Below are positions 29,897 to 39,087 of a stretch of 64,000 bases of DNA, piece by piece. The translations under genes and the position numbers were made by a program. How positions within the stretch are numbered: position 1 is the stretch's first letter; each line of letters begins with the position of its first letter. The DNA comes from Mucilaginibacter aquariorum (GTDB taxonomy: Bacteria; Bacteroidota; Bacteroidia; Sphingobacteriales; Sphingobacteriaceae): assembly GCF_024498135.1 (NCBI RefSeq), contig NZ_JANHOH010000002.1:1-64000 (forward strand), written 5' to 3'. The notes under the pieces are model-generated. The model saw only the letters and a list, made by a program, of their open reading frames with translations, was not told the DNA's origin and ran no database searches.

Positions 29897-30397
29897 ATGA
29901 AGAACAAAAAATTATTTTTTTTACTAACCGGTTTACTGGGTTTAAGCCTTTTTATCAACTCGTGTAAAAAAGATAAGCAAACCAGCGTGCCCAGTTTATT
30001 TACCGCAGGCGTGTGGCAATTAGGTTCGATAATGCAGTACCATTATCTTGGAGATTCGCAATTATCGGTTGATACGATAACATGCGATACCACCCAAATT
30101 TTTACCTTTAATAACGATATGACCTGCACCTATTCCAATTTTGATTGTAAGTCGGGTACGGTAGCAGGGAAATGGTCACTATCAGATACCAAACTTTATT
30201 TATTTGCAGATATAACCTATCCGACAGGTACTACAGCAGGTACTACTCAGCCGTTTATTAACGCGCACCTCATTAACCTTGGGGAGTTTTCTTTGGTATT
30301 TGAAACAGGCGATATTCAACCTTATTACAACGCTAATGATGAAAGAACGATAAGAAGGTATGGGTTTACAAGGATAAAGCCGGTAGTTACTAAATAA
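29897..30397 (+). CDS. Lipocalin-like lipoprotein of unknown function
   Basis: A 166-residue lipoprotein (lipobox INSC, Cys about residue 23). The mature part begins with charged KKDKQT, then a beta-rich domain with GVWQLGSIMQYHYLGD, FTFNNDMTCTYSNFDCKSG and GKWSLSDTKLYLFADI. The GxW start and strand pattern resemble the small lipocalin-like lipoproteins of Bacteroidota, but no ligand is known. Divergent from the YiaK-like gene, 122 bases apart. Not clearly linked to purN downstream (45 bases). Confidence 0.65.
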   Translation: MKNKKLFFLLTGLLGLSLFINSCKKDKQTSVPSLFTAGVWQLGSIMQYHYLGDSQLSVDTITCDTTQIFTFNNDMTCTYSNFDCKSGTVAGKWSLSDTKLYLFADITYPTGTTAGTTQPFINAHLINLGEFSLVFETGDIQPYYNANDERTIRRYGFTRIKPVVTK

Positions 30398-30442
30398 TAA
30401 GATAAAAATTTATATTTTGCATAACAAAAGCTACCAAATATT

Positions 30443-31021
30443 TTGAAAAAGAGAATTGCCATTTTTGCTTCGGGTTCTGGGTCAAATGCTCAAAAAATTA
30501 TGGAGCATTTTAAGCGTAATGCCGATGCCGAAGTTGTATTGATACTCACCAACAACCCACAAGCCTACGTTTTACAGCGTGCAGATAACTTTGAGATACC
30601 ATCTCACATATTTACCCGCCACGAGTTTTATGATACCGACGATGTAATAAGTCTGTTGAAAAACCTGCAGGTAGATATTATAGTACTTGCCGGCTTTTTA
30701 TGGCTGGTACCGCCAAGCCTATTAAACGCTTTCCCCAACAAGATCATTAATCTGCACCCGGCGCTGCTGCCAAAGTTTGGCGGTAAGGGTATGTATGGCG
30801 ATAACGTTCATAAAGCCATATTAGAAGCCGGCGAAGAAGAATCGGGCATTACCATACACTTCGTTAACACCCAGTTTGATGAAGGCGAGATCATCCACCA
30901 GTCGCGCTTTAAAATTGAACCGGGCGATAATTTGGAAATGGTAAAATTTAAAGGTCAGCAATTAGAACATCAGCATTTCCCGAAGGTGATAGAGAATTTG
31001 TTGAAGAAGATGCGTTCGTAG
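30443..31021 (+). CDS. purN: Phosphoribosylglycinamide formyltransferase (PurN)
   Basis: Transfers a formyl group from 10-formyl-tetrahydrofolate to GAR in purine synthesis. A 192-residue enzyme: IAIFASGSGSNAQKIMEHF at the start (phosphate loop), VLAGFLWLVPPSLL, the catalytic INLHPALLPKFGGKGMYG (Asn-His), and GITIHFVNTQFDEGEII (Asp). Start is a TTG codon at 30443; no ATG gives a complete N-terminus. purH, a later step of the same pathway, lies 670 bases downstream. Confidence 0.95.
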   Translation: MKKRIAIFASGSGSNAQKIMEHFKRNADAEVVLILTNNPQAYVLQRADNFEIPSHIFTRHEFYDTDDVISLLKNLQVDIIVLAGFLWLVPPSLLNAFPNKIINLHPALLPKFGGKGMYGDNVHKAILEAGEEESGITIHFVNTQFDEGEIIHQSRFKIEPGDNLEMVKFKGQQLEHQHFPKVIENLLKKMRS

Positions 31022-31023
31022 TT

Positions 31024-31575
31024 CTATAGTTCAGACGCGCTGATATTTTGCTGCCACCTCTTTCTTAAAGTATAATACAGATCATCAAAGCTGTATTTTA
31101 AAGAAGTTGCGGTTATGCTAATTGGCGAACCATACATTTTATGGTTTATGGCCGCCGCTTTTTTGGCGATATAATTGGTTTGTCGGTTAATGTAATCATC
31201 CGGGGTGCTTACCTCTATCATGATCAGTTTCTGCCTGCTTACTTCAATGGTGCTGATATTAGTTATATTCCCCCAGGGAATAAATCCTGCCGATACTCCG
31301 CCGGAATTATCATGGATACCTTTGTCGTCTAATATTATTCCTGCTTTTGTATCAAAAAGCTTCCTAAAAATAAATATCGCGGAAATTCCAAAAAAAATTA
31401 CTGCCGCGTAGCCAATAACAATAATTAGTGCTACGCCCTTCCTAAAAATTTCCGGTTGTTTTATGAACCACAAACCCAATATTACAAACAACAACGCGCC
31501 TGCAAGTAGCAATACAAGTTTGCCTTTGCTCAACGGTATTTTTAAAGTTTCATTGGTATTAACGTATTCAGTCAT
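31024..31575 (-). CDS. STM3941-family membrane protein
   Basis: A 183-residue protein with two N-terminal membrane helices (about residues 19-38 and 47-69) and a C-terminal cytoplasmic domain resembling a PH-like or STM3941-family module. Characteristic segments are AGIILDDKGIHDNSGGVSAGFIPW and GNITNISTIEV, where a Gly-x-Ile-Pro-Trp segment precedes the fold. No function known. Converges with purN (two-base gap). Confidence 0.7.
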   Translation of the reverse strand: MTEYVNTNETLKIPLSKGKLVLLLAGALLFVILGLWFIKQPEIFRKGVALIIVIGYAAVIFFGISAIFIFRKLFDTKAGIILDDKGIHDNSGGVSAGFIPWGNITNISTIEVSRQKLIMIEVSTPDDYINRQTNYIAKKAAAINHKMYGSPISITATSLKYSFDDLYYTLRKRWQQNISASEL

Positions 31576-31658
31576 AATATCTGGTGTTATATTTTAATAT
31601 AACTATGCAAGTCGTTAAAAATAATGCAATTAATCTAAATTAACTAAACTCAATTCCT

Positions 31659-31666
31659 TACCTTTG
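31659..31666 (+). promoter_or_regulatory. -7 element of purH
   Basis: TACCTTTG, exact match, 23 bases before the purH ATG (31690). Confidence 0.5.
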
Positions 31667-31689
31667 CGGCTCAAAAATTCCCTGTTGTA

Positions 31690-33216
31690 ATGAGTCATTC
31701 TGTTCAAATAAAAAACGCGCTTATTTCTGTTTATTACAAAGACAACCTTGAGCCTATAATTCATGAGTTGAACCGCCTTGGTGTGAAGATCTATTCTACC
31801 GGTGGTACCGAAACTTTTATACGCGACCTGGGTGTTGATGTTATTGCCGTTGAGGACCTTACCTCATACCCATCTATATTGGGTGGTCGTGTAAAAACCC
31901 TGCACCCAAAGGTGTTTGGCGGTATTTTGGCACGCAGAAGTTTTGACAGCGATGAGCAGCAATTGGCCCAGTACGAAATACCCGAAATTGACCTGGTAAT
32001 TGTTGACCTTTATCCCTTCGAGGAAACCGTTAACTCGGGTGCCGGACAAGAGGACATCATCGAGAAGATCGACATTGGTGGTATATCCCTTATCCGCGCA
32101 GCGGCTAAAAACTTTAAGGATGTGGTTATCGTGGCATCAAAGAACGATTATACCGAACTTGAAGAGATCTTAAAGGCACAGGAAGGCGCAACCACTATTG
32201 ACCAGCGCCGCCGTTTTGCTCAAAAAGCATTCAACATATCATCAAACTACGATACCCATATTTTCCAATACTTTGACCAAAGCGAGCCGATGCCTGTTTT
32301 TAAACAAAGCATCCAAACAAGCCAGGTTTTACGTTACGGCGAAAATCCGCATCAAAAAGGTACTTTCTACGGTAACCTTGATGCCATGTTCACTAAACTG
32401 AATGGTAAAGAGCTTTCGTACAATAACCTGGTTGACGTTGATGCGGCTGTAGCTTTGATAGATGAATTTACCGAGCCTACCATCGCTATATTAAAACATA
32501 CAAATGCCTGTGGTATTGCTACCCGTTCATTCATTAAAGAAGCCTGGATAGATGCTTTGGCTTGCGATCCGGTTTCTGCTTTTGGTGGTGTTATCATTGC
32601 CAATGATGAAATTGACGCCGCAACCGCTACAGAAATTGACAAGATCTTTTACGAGGTACTGATAGCACCGGCTTATACTGATGAAGCCCTGGAAATATTA
32701 CAGGCTAAAAAGAACCGTATAGTGCTGATCCGTAACCGGGTTGAACTGCCGCTTAAGCAGTTTAAAACCTTGCTGAACGGAGTAATAGAGCAGGACAAGG
32801 ATCTTGTTGTTGAAGGCCCGGCACAAATGAAAGCGGTTACCGTTAAACAGGCAACCGAGCACGAGCTGAGAGACCTGTATTTTGCTAATAAAGTGGTTAA
32901 GCATACAAAATCAAACACAATTGTTTTTGCTAAAAACAACCAGTTAATGGCAAGTGGTGTTGGCCAAACTTCAAGGGTTGATTCTTTGAAACAGGCTATT
33001 GTTAAAGCAGAAAGCTTTGGTTTTGATCTGAAAGGCGCGGTTATGGCATCAGATGCTTTCTTCCCTTTCCCTGATTGTGTAGAGATAGCTGCGGATGCAG
33101 GCATTACAGCAGTTTTACAACCAGGCGGGTCAATAAAAGATCAGGATTCTATCAATATGTGTAATCAAAAAGGCATTGCCATGGTTACTACAGGTGTGCG
33201 TCACTTTAAACACTAA
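31690..33216 (+). CDS. purH: Bifunctional AICAR transformylase/IMP cyclohydrolase (PurH)
   Basis: Catalyses the last two steps of IMP synthesis. A 508-residue protein. The N-terminal cyclohydrolase domain shows GVKIYSTGGTETFIRDL and GGRVKTLHPKVFGGIL. The transformylase domain starts about residue 200 with RYGENPHQKGTFYG, ILKHTNACGIA (catalytic Lys-His), and ends with SDAFFPFPD and LQPGGSIKDQD. The N-terminal SVYYKDN replaces the common SVSDK. Length is typical. Confidence 0.97.
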   Translation: MSHSVQIKNALISVYYKDNLEPIIHELNRLGVKIYSTGGTETFIRDLGVDVIAVEDLTSYPSILGGRVKTLHPKVFGGILARRSFDSDEQQLAQYEIPEIDLVIVDLYPFEETVNSGAGQEDIIEKIDIGGISLIRAAAKNFKDVVIVASKNDYTELEEILKAQEGATTIDQRRRFAQKAFNISSNYDTHIFQYFDQSEPMPVFKQSIQTSQVLRYGENPHQKGTFYGNLDAMFTKLNGKELSYNNLVDVDAAVALIDEFTEPTIAILKHTNACGIATRSFIKEAWIDALACDPVSAFGGVIIANDEIDAATATEIDKIFYEVLIAPAYTDEALEILQAKKNRIVLIRNRVELPLKQFKTLLNGVIEQDKDLVVEGPAQMKAVTVKQATEHELRDLYFANKVVKHTKSNTIVFAKNNQLMASGVGQTSRVDSLKQAIVKAESFGFDLKGAVMASDAFFPFPDCVEIAADAGITAVLQPGGSIKDQDSINMCNQKGIAMVTTGVRHFKH

Positions 33217-33311
33217 TTAAATACACTAATTCCACAAAATTAGAGTTATTAATTACTAATTTACACAAATACAGCACCAATGAATAGTTGGTGCCGGTAT
33301 AGTCTTAATAT

Positions 33312-33319
33312 TAACTTTG
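33312..33319 (+). promoter_or_regulatory. -7 element of the mre operon
   Basis: TAACTTTG, exact match, with GTTG 21 bases upstream, 24 bases before the mreB ATG. Drives the elongation operon 33344-39087. Confidence 0.55.
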
Positions 33320-33343
33320 CAGATTATTTGAAATATACGCCAC

Positions 33344-34366
33344 ATGGGTTTATTTAATTTTTTTACACAAGAGATTGCTATTGATTTAGGTACCGCAAAT
33401 ACCCTTATTATACATAATGATAAAGTTGTTGTTGATGAACCATCAATAGTAGCTTTTGACCGTACAACCAATAAGGTTATAGCCATTGGCCGCCAGGCCA
33501 TGCAAATGGAGGGTAAAACCCACGATAACATTCGTACCGTGCGCCCGCTAAAAGATGGTGTAATTGCCGACTTTAACGCCGCTGAATTAATGATTCGTGG
33601 TATGATAAAAATGATCAACCAGGGTAAAGGATGGTTTTTCCCATCGTTACGTATGGTTATCTGTATCCCATCGGGTATTACCGAGGTTGAAAAACGTGCC
33701 GTACGCGATAGCGCCGAAATTGCAGGCGCTAAAGAGGTTTACCTGATATACGAACCAATGGCAGCAGCCGTAGGTATCGGTATCGACGTAGAAGAGCCTA
33801 TGGGTAACATGATCATTGATATTGGTGGCGGTACTACCGAGATAGCGGTTATCGCTTTGTCAGGTATCGTTTGCGATCAGTCTATCCGTGTTGCGGGTGA
33901 TAACTTCGACTCCGATATCGTTCAATACATCCGTCGTCAGCATAACATCATGATTGGTGACCGTACTGCCGAGAAAATAAAAATTGAAGTAGGTGCAGCT
34001 CTTCCGGAGCTTTCTGAGCCACCTGCAGATTTTGCGGTACAAGGACGTGACCTGATGACCGGTGTTCCGAAACAAATCACCGTATCATATACCGAAATTG
34101 CGCATTGCCTTGATAAATCTATCTCTAAAATAGAGGAAGCTATTTTAAAAGCATTGGAGATTACCCCGCCAGAGCTTTCTGCGGACATATACCAGACCGG
34201 TATTTACCTTACGGGTGGCGGTGCATTATTACGCGGACTTGATAAACGTGTGGCTGCCAAAACCAAATTACCTGTACACGTTGCCGAAGATCCGCTTCGC
34301 GCTGTTGTACGCGGTACCGGTACAGCCCTTAAGAATATAGGCAACTTTAAATTTTTAATGCAATAA
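33344..34366 (+). CDS. mreB: Rod-shape-determining actin MreB
   Basis: A 340-residue bacterial actin that forms membrane-bound filaments steering lateral wall growth. ATP motifs: IAIDLGTANTLI (phosphate 1), MIIDIGGGTTEIAVIAL (phosphate 2), and YLTGGGALLRGL (adenosine). VIAIGRQAMQMEGKTHDNI and VRPLKDGVIADF match MreB rather than FtsA or DnaK. First gene of the mreBCD-mrdA-rodA operon, with its own promoter. Confidence 0.98.
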   Translation: MGLFNFFTQEIAIDLGTANTLIIHNDKVVVDEPSIVAFDRTTNKVIAIGRQAMQMEGKTHDNIRTVRPLKDGVIADFNAAELMIRGMIKMINQGKGWFFPSLRMVICIPSGITEVEKRAVRDSAEIAGAKEVYLIYEPMAAAVGIGIDVEEPMGNMIIDIGGGTTEIAVIALSGIVCDQSIRVAGDNFDSDIVQYIRRQHNIMIGDRTAEKIKIEVGAALPELSEPPADFAVQGRDLMTGVPKQITVSYTEIAHCLDKSISKIEEAILKALEITPPELSADIYQTGIYLTGGGALLRGLDKRVAAKTKLPVHVAEDPLRAVVRGTGTALKNIGNFKFLMQ

Positions 34367-34373
34367 TTTTTAG

Positions 34374-34452
34374 ACGTGAGATATTAGATGTGAGACATGA
34401 GAAATATAATTTTCTTCGGTCTCATATCTCACATCTCACTTCTCATATCTAA
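34374..34452. repeat. Imperfect inverted repeat between mreB and mreC
   Basis: GACGTGAGATATTAGATGTG and TGAGACATGAGA face TCTCATATCTCACATCTCAC and TTCTCATATCTAATC. A repetitive TGAGA/TCTCA hairpin inside the operon; may attenuate or stabilise the mRNA, or be an intergenic repeat. Confidence 0.5.
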
Positions 34453-34457
34453 TCGGC

Positions 34458-35294
34458 ATGCGTAACCTCCTGATATTTATCACCAAGTACAACGCATTCT
34501 TCCTGTTTCTTATTTTTGAGATAAGTTCGCTGCTTATCTATGTTAAATACAATTCTTTTCAAAAAGCTACTTTTATAAACAGCACTAACCAGGTAACCGG
34601 TAATTTATACGCTAAGGTAAATGAGTTTAAAGGTTATTTATCGCTAAAGGATGTTAACGACAGGCTGGCTAAAGAGAACGCCGAATTGCGTAATCAGCTG
34701 CGGTCATCAAAATATGTTGATACCGTTGCAAAACATAGCGTAACTGATACTATTTATAAGCAGCAGTATACTTATATCGAAGCCCAGGTTATCAGTAATT
34801 CTATCAACAAAAGAAATAATTATTTAACCATTAGCCGGGGTAGCCATGATGGCCTTGTAAAAGGCATGGGTGTAATAAACGGCCAGGGCGTGGTGGGCAA
34901 AGTAATGTTTGTGGGCGAGCACATGGCCGTTGTACAATCCTTACTGCATAAAGATACACGCTTTAGCGCCATGCTGGCCAATAGTAAAGAAATTGGATAT
35001 TTGCAATGGAGCGAAGACCTAAACCCGCGTAAGGGCTTACTGGGAGAAGTATCAAATAACGCCCAGCCAAAAATTGGCGAAATGGTAGTAACATCAGATC
35101 TTTCGCTGTTCCCGGCAGGCATACCCTTGGGTAAGGTAAGTAAACTTACAACCAAAGGTGGAGGGTTTTTCCTGAATATGGAGGTTGCCCTTGCTGTTGA
35201 TTTTAGTAAACTTGAGTATGTGTACGTGGTTGTAAATAAGTTTGCCCTTGAGCAAACTAAATTAGAAGCACAGGAGATAAAACCAGATGAGTAG
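34458..35294 (+). CDS. mreC: Rod-shape-determining protein MreC
   Basis: A 278-residue bitopic protein of the elongasome: short cytoplasmic tail, membrane helix (about residues 9-28), a periplasmic coiled coil (VNDRLAKENAELRNQL) and a beta-rich core with YLTISRGSHDGLVKGMGVING and VVTSDLSLFPAGIPLG. It activates the PBP2-RodA synthase. Eight-base overlap with mreD. Confidence 0.95.
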   Translation: MRNLLIFITKYNAFFLFLIFEISSLLIYVKYNSFQKATFINSTNQVTGNLYAKVNEFKGYLSLKDVNDRLAKENAELRNQLRSSKYVDTVAKHSVTDTIYKQQYTYIEAQVISNSINKRNNYLTISRGSHDGLVKGMGVINGQGVVGKVMFVGEHMAVVQSLLHKDTRFSAMLANSKEIGYLQWSEDLNPRKGLLGEVSNNAQPKIGEMVVTSDLSLFPAGIPLGKVSKLTTKGGGFFLNMEVALAVDFSKLEYVYVVVNKFALEQTKLEAQEIKPDE

Positions 35295-35805
35295 GATAAT
35301 TTTAATAAACCTGATACGCTTTGTAATGCTGGTTTTGCTGCAGGTTTTCCTGTTGAAAAACATTACGCTTTACAACCTGTCAACCCCTTACCTGTACATT
35401 CTGTTCATAGTGCTGCTGCCGTTTGAAACGCCAAACCTGGTACTTTTTGTATTATCGTTTATATTAGGTTTAACTATTGATGCTTTTTATGATACACCGG
35501 GCCTGCATGCCGCGGCATGCACTTTACTGGCCTTTGTAAGGGTGCTATTCATTAGCATAACGGTACAAAAAGATGGCTTTGATAACGAACCCGAACCTAC
35601 TCTTAGCATTATGGGCTTCAGGTGGTTTTTTACCTATGCGCTTATACTTACACTATTCCATCATTTCTTTTTGTTTAACCTGGAGGTTTTTAAGTTTACA
35701 GAGATAGGTTACACACTAAGTCGCTTTTTATTGAGTTCAGTATTTACAGTATTTTTAATGTTGCTTTCGGGTTTGTTGTTTTTCAAAAAGAAAGAGCGTA
35801 AATAA
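35287..35805 (+). CDS. mreD: Rod-shape-determining protein MreD
   Basis: A 172-residue polytopic inner-membrane protein with about five helices and little sequence conservation beyond LSFILGLTIDAFYDTPGLHA, the typical MreD segment. It accompanies MreC in the elongasome. Placed by motif, topology and position between mreC and mrdA (overlapping both). It overlaps the mrdA start by one base. Confidence 0.9.
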   Translation: MSRIILINLIRFVMLVLLQVFLLKNITLYNLSTPYLYILFIVLLPFETPNLVLFVLSFILGLTIDAFYDTPGLHAAACTLLAFVRVLFISITVQKDGFDNEPEPTLSIMGFRWFFTYALILTLFHHFFLFNLEVFKFTEIGYTLSRFLLSSVFTVFLMLLSGLLFFKKKERK

Positions 35806-37820
35806 TGAATAGTTTTTTTGAGCGGAGATATGTTATAGCGGGGATATTTATAGCCCTGATATTAGTATTGCTTGCACGGTTGTTTTACATACAGGTGGTT
35901 GACGACCGATATTTTTTATACGCGCAAAATAATGTGATGCGCCGTATTATACAGTACCCCGCCCGCGGCCCTATCCTTGACCGTACCGGCAAAATAATGG
36001 TACAAAACGAACCTATATATGATATAATGGTGATACCAAAACAGGTAAAACCATTTGATACGGTTGAATTTTGTAAATTATTGGATATCGATAAAGAGGG
36101 TTTCGACAAGCGGTTTGCAAAGGCAAAAGTTTACTCGCCCGTAAGAGCATCGGTGTTTGAAAAACAGTTATCGGTACAGGCATACGCCTCTTTTCAGGAA
36201 CGACTTTCAGAGTTCCCGGGGTTTTACCCCCAACTAAGATCGGTACGTACCTATCCTGATTCGGCAGCTTCGCAATTTTTAGGATACATTGGCGAGGTTA
36301 CTGATGCCATTATAAAACGATCAGGCGGTTATTATACTCCTGGCGATTATGTAGGTATAACCGGGGTGGAAAAATCATATGAGAGCACATTACGCGGCCA
36401 GCGCGGGGTGCGTAATTTAATATACGACTCACATAACACACCCAAAGGCAGTTATGCCAACGGCGCTTATGATACCGCCGCGGTTGCCGGCGAGCGTTTG
36501 ATCTCATCGCTTGATATGAGGATCCAGAAGCTGGGTGAAAAACTGATGACAAACAAAGTAGGCAGTATAGTAGCCATTGAACCATCAACCGGCGAAATAC
36601 TTTGTTTTGTAAGCAGCCCCACCTACGATCCAAACCTGTTAGTAGGGCGCCAGCGTGGTAACAATGCCGCCAAACTATATAAAGACCCATACAAGCCATT
36701 CTTTACCCGCCCGGTACAGGCATACTATCCGCCGGGCTCATCTTTTAAGCCATTAAGCGCTTTGATAGGCCTGCAAGAGGGACTCATCAAACCATCTGAT
36801 ACGTATAACTGCATAGGTTATTATATGGCTGGTAATCATAGGGTTAAATGTACGCACGTACACGGCACGGTTAATTTGGCAGGTGCCATTGCCGGCTCAT
36901 GCAACGGGTATTTTAACATGGTATTCGCCAAGGTGCTTAATGCGCAGGGCGGTAAAAATACCGACGACAGTTACACCAGCTGGAAAGCCAATGTAAACAA
37001 ATTTGGTTTTGGCGAGCGATTAGGCGTAGATATCCCAAGCGAGGGCAAAGGGCTTGTGCCTACTGCCAAGTATTACGATAAAATTTACCACAAGGGTGGG
37101 TGGCGGTCTACAACGGTGGCATCGCTGGCCATTGGCCAGGGCGAGCTGCTGGCCACGCCATTGCAATTGGCCAATATAGAAGCTACTATAGCCAACCACG
37201 GGTTTTACTATAAACCCCATCTAATAAAAGCCATTGGCGATAAGCAGGTAATTAAACATGAATACACTGTTAAAAACTATGTAGGTATAGATGCCCAGTA
37301 TTTTGAACCCGTTATAAACGGCATGCAAAGTGTGGTAGATTATGGTACAGGGCAGGGCTCAAAAATACCAGGTATTGTGATGTGCGGTAAAACAGGTACA
37401 GCGCAAAACCCGCATGGTAAAAACCACTCGTTATTTGTGGCCTTTGCCCCGCGCGATAACCCTAAGATCGCGATAGCGGTTGTGGTAGAAAACTCTGGTG
37501 ACGGCGGTACCTGGGCAGCGCCTATTGCAAGCTTTATTGTAGAGAAGTATCTGCGCGATACCATCACTAAACGCCCATCAGGTATCTATCCCGAATATTA
37601 TATAGAGAAAAACCTGCTACCGGAGATAATTGTAAAGCCTGCCGATAAAGCGAAATTAAAAGCCGACAGCCTTAAAAAAGCGACCGCCGATTCGCTTAAA
37701 AAGCGTAAGGCCGATTCAATAAAACAAGCCAGCTTTAAATCGGCACAAAATAAGCCCGCTAAAAAAAGCCTGGGTAATGTATTAACCGCGATGCTGCCAA
37801 AACGAAAGGACGATGAATAA
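35805..37820 (+). CDS. mrdA: Penicillin-binding protein 2 (MrdA)
   Basis: A 671-residue elongation transpeptidase, partner of RodA. One N-terminal membrane helix (about residues 8-24), then the dimerisation domain with NVMRRIIQYPARGPILDR. The transpeptidase domain has SxxK as PPGSSFKPLSAL, SxN as AGSCNGYFN, and KTG as CGKTGTAQNP. A lysine- and alanine-rich tail after about residue 610 (KADSLKKATADSLKKRKADS) is longer than in E. coli and likely disordered. It overlaps rodA by eight bases. Confidence 0.97.
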   Translation: MNSFFERRYVIAGIFIALILVLLARLFYIQVVDDRYFLYAQNNVMRRIIQYPARGPILDRTGKIMVQNEPIYDIMVIPKQVKPFDTVEFCKLLDIDKEGFDKRFAKAKVYSPVRASVFEKQLSVQAYASFQERLSEFPGFYPQLRSVRTYPDSAASQFLGYIGEVTDAIIKRSGGYYTPGDYVGITGVEKSYESTLRGQRGVRNLIYDSHNTPKGSYANGAYDTAAVAGERLISSLDMRIQKLGEKLMTNKVGSIVAIEPSTGEILCFVSSPTYDPNLLVGRQRGNNAAKLYKDPYKPFFTRPVQAYYPPGSSFKPLSALIGLQEGLIKPSDTYNCIGYYMAGNHRVKCTHVHGTVNLAGAIAGSCNGYFNMVFAKVLNAQGGKNTDDSYTSWKANVNKFGFGERLGVDIPSEGKGLVPTAKYYDKIYHKGGWRSTTVASLAIGQGELLATPLQLANIEATIANHGFYYKPHLIKAIGDKQVIKHEYTVKNYVGIDAQYFEPVINGMQSVVDYGTGQGSKIPGIVMCGKTGTAQNPHGKNHSLFVAFAPRDNPKIAIAVVVENSGDGGTWAAPIASFIVEKYLRDTITKRPSGIYPEYYIEKNLLPEIIVKPADKAKLKADSLKKATADSLKKRKADSIKQASFKSAQNKPAKKSLGNVLTAMLPKRKDDE

Positions 37821-39087
37821 TCACCAGCGTAGTTTCTTTTTCAATGTTGATTGGGTAACCGTGCTTATCTATTTAGCGCTGTGTGTTATTGGCTGGTTCA
37901 ATATCCATGCCGCGGTGTTTGATGAAAACCATCCCAATATTCTTGATTTTGACACGCAATACGGCAAGCAGTTTATCTACATCCTATCGGCCCTGGTTAT
38001 TGGTACGGTGATCCTTTTGCTGGAGAGTCGTTTCCTATCGGCCCTGGCGCCTGCTTTTTACGTAGTAACGGTTGTTTTACTTGCAGTTGTTTTAGTGGCC
38101 GGGCGTAATGTTGGCGGTAACCAGGCATGGATAGATATGGGCGGTGGTTTTAGGCTGCAACCATCCGAGTTTGCTAAGTTTGCCACATGTTTGCTGCTGG
38201 CACGATACCTTAGTGCAACCAACGTAAAGGTAACCGACCCCAAATCATTCCTGATAGCCGGGGGGATCATATTCCTGCCTATGCTGTTAATTAAAATGCA
38301 GCCTGATGATGGTTCAACCCTGGTTTTCTGTTCATTGATACTGGTATTATACCGCGAAGGGTTATCCGTATACTTCCTTATTATTATAGGCTTGCTGGCT
38401 ACACTGTTTATATCGGCTTTGTTGGTTAATGTATGGTTTATCATAATCGCGCTGATTGCCATTGTAGCATTATTGCTGTTTATGTTTGGCCGGCGAAACC
38501 GCAAATTTGTCGCAAGTTTAATTGTAGGGCTTGTCTTATCTATCGGGTTTATATTTTGTGTTAAACCACTTTATTATCACGGTTTAAAACCACACCAGCG
38601 TGTACGTATCGATGAGGTTTTGGGCCTGAGTAAAGACCTGCGTGGTGTAGGTTACAATCAAAACCAATCAAAAATTGCCATAGGCTCCGGCCGGATATGG
38701 GGAAAAGGATATTTGCAGGGAACGCAAACAAAATACGCGTTTGTACCCGAGCAAAGTACCGATTTCATTTTCTGTACGGTAGGTGAGGAGTGGGGGTTTG
38801 CAGGTTCGGTAGTAGTGCTGGGTTTATACCTGTTTTTGCTGCTGAGGATAATAATGATAGCCGAGCGGCAACGCGCGCCGTTCTCCCGGATATATGGTTA
38901 TGGGGTGGCATCAATTATCTTCTGCCATGTTATTATCAATATAGCTATGGCAATAGGTTATATGCCGGTAATAGGTATTCCGCTGCCATTTATTAGCTAT
39001 GGTGGTTCCTCGCTATGGAGCTTTACCATCCTGTTGTTTATCCTCCTAAAACTGGATTCGAACCGGATGGGGATGAATTACGCGTAA
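37813..39087 (+). CDS. rodA: Peptidoglycan glycosyltransferase RodA
   Basis: A 424-residue SEDS polymerase with about ten helices that extends glycan strands with MrdA. SEDS motifs: GRNVGGNQAWIDMGGGFRLQPSEFAK (read in two parts around GNQAWI), KMQPDDGSTLVF, and FVPEQSTDFIFCTVGEEWGFAG (catalytic Asp region), then PLPFISYGGSSLW. Complete. It ends the operon and overlaps the converging gene at 39078 by ten bases. Confidence 0.97.
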   Translation: MNNHQRSFFFNVDWVTVLIYLALCVIGWFNIHAAVFDENHPNILDFDTQYGKQFIYILSALVIGTVILLLESRFLSALAPAFYVVTVVLLAVVLVAGRNVGGNQAWIDMGGGFRLQPSEFAKFATCLLLARYLSATNVKVTDPKSFLIAGGIIFLPMLLIKMQPDDGSTLVFCSLILVLYREGLSVYFLIIIGLLATLFISALLVNVWFIIIALIAIVALLLFMFGRRNRKFVASLIVGLVLSIGFIFCVKPLYYHGLKPHQRVRIDEVLGLSKDLRGVGYNQNQSKIAIGSGRIWGKGYLQGTQTKYAFVPEQSTDFIFCTVGEEWGFAGSVVVLGLYLFLLLRIIMIAERQRAPFSRIYGYGVASIIFCHVIINIAMAIGYMPVIGIPLPFISYGGSSLWSFTILLFILLKLDSNRMGMNYA

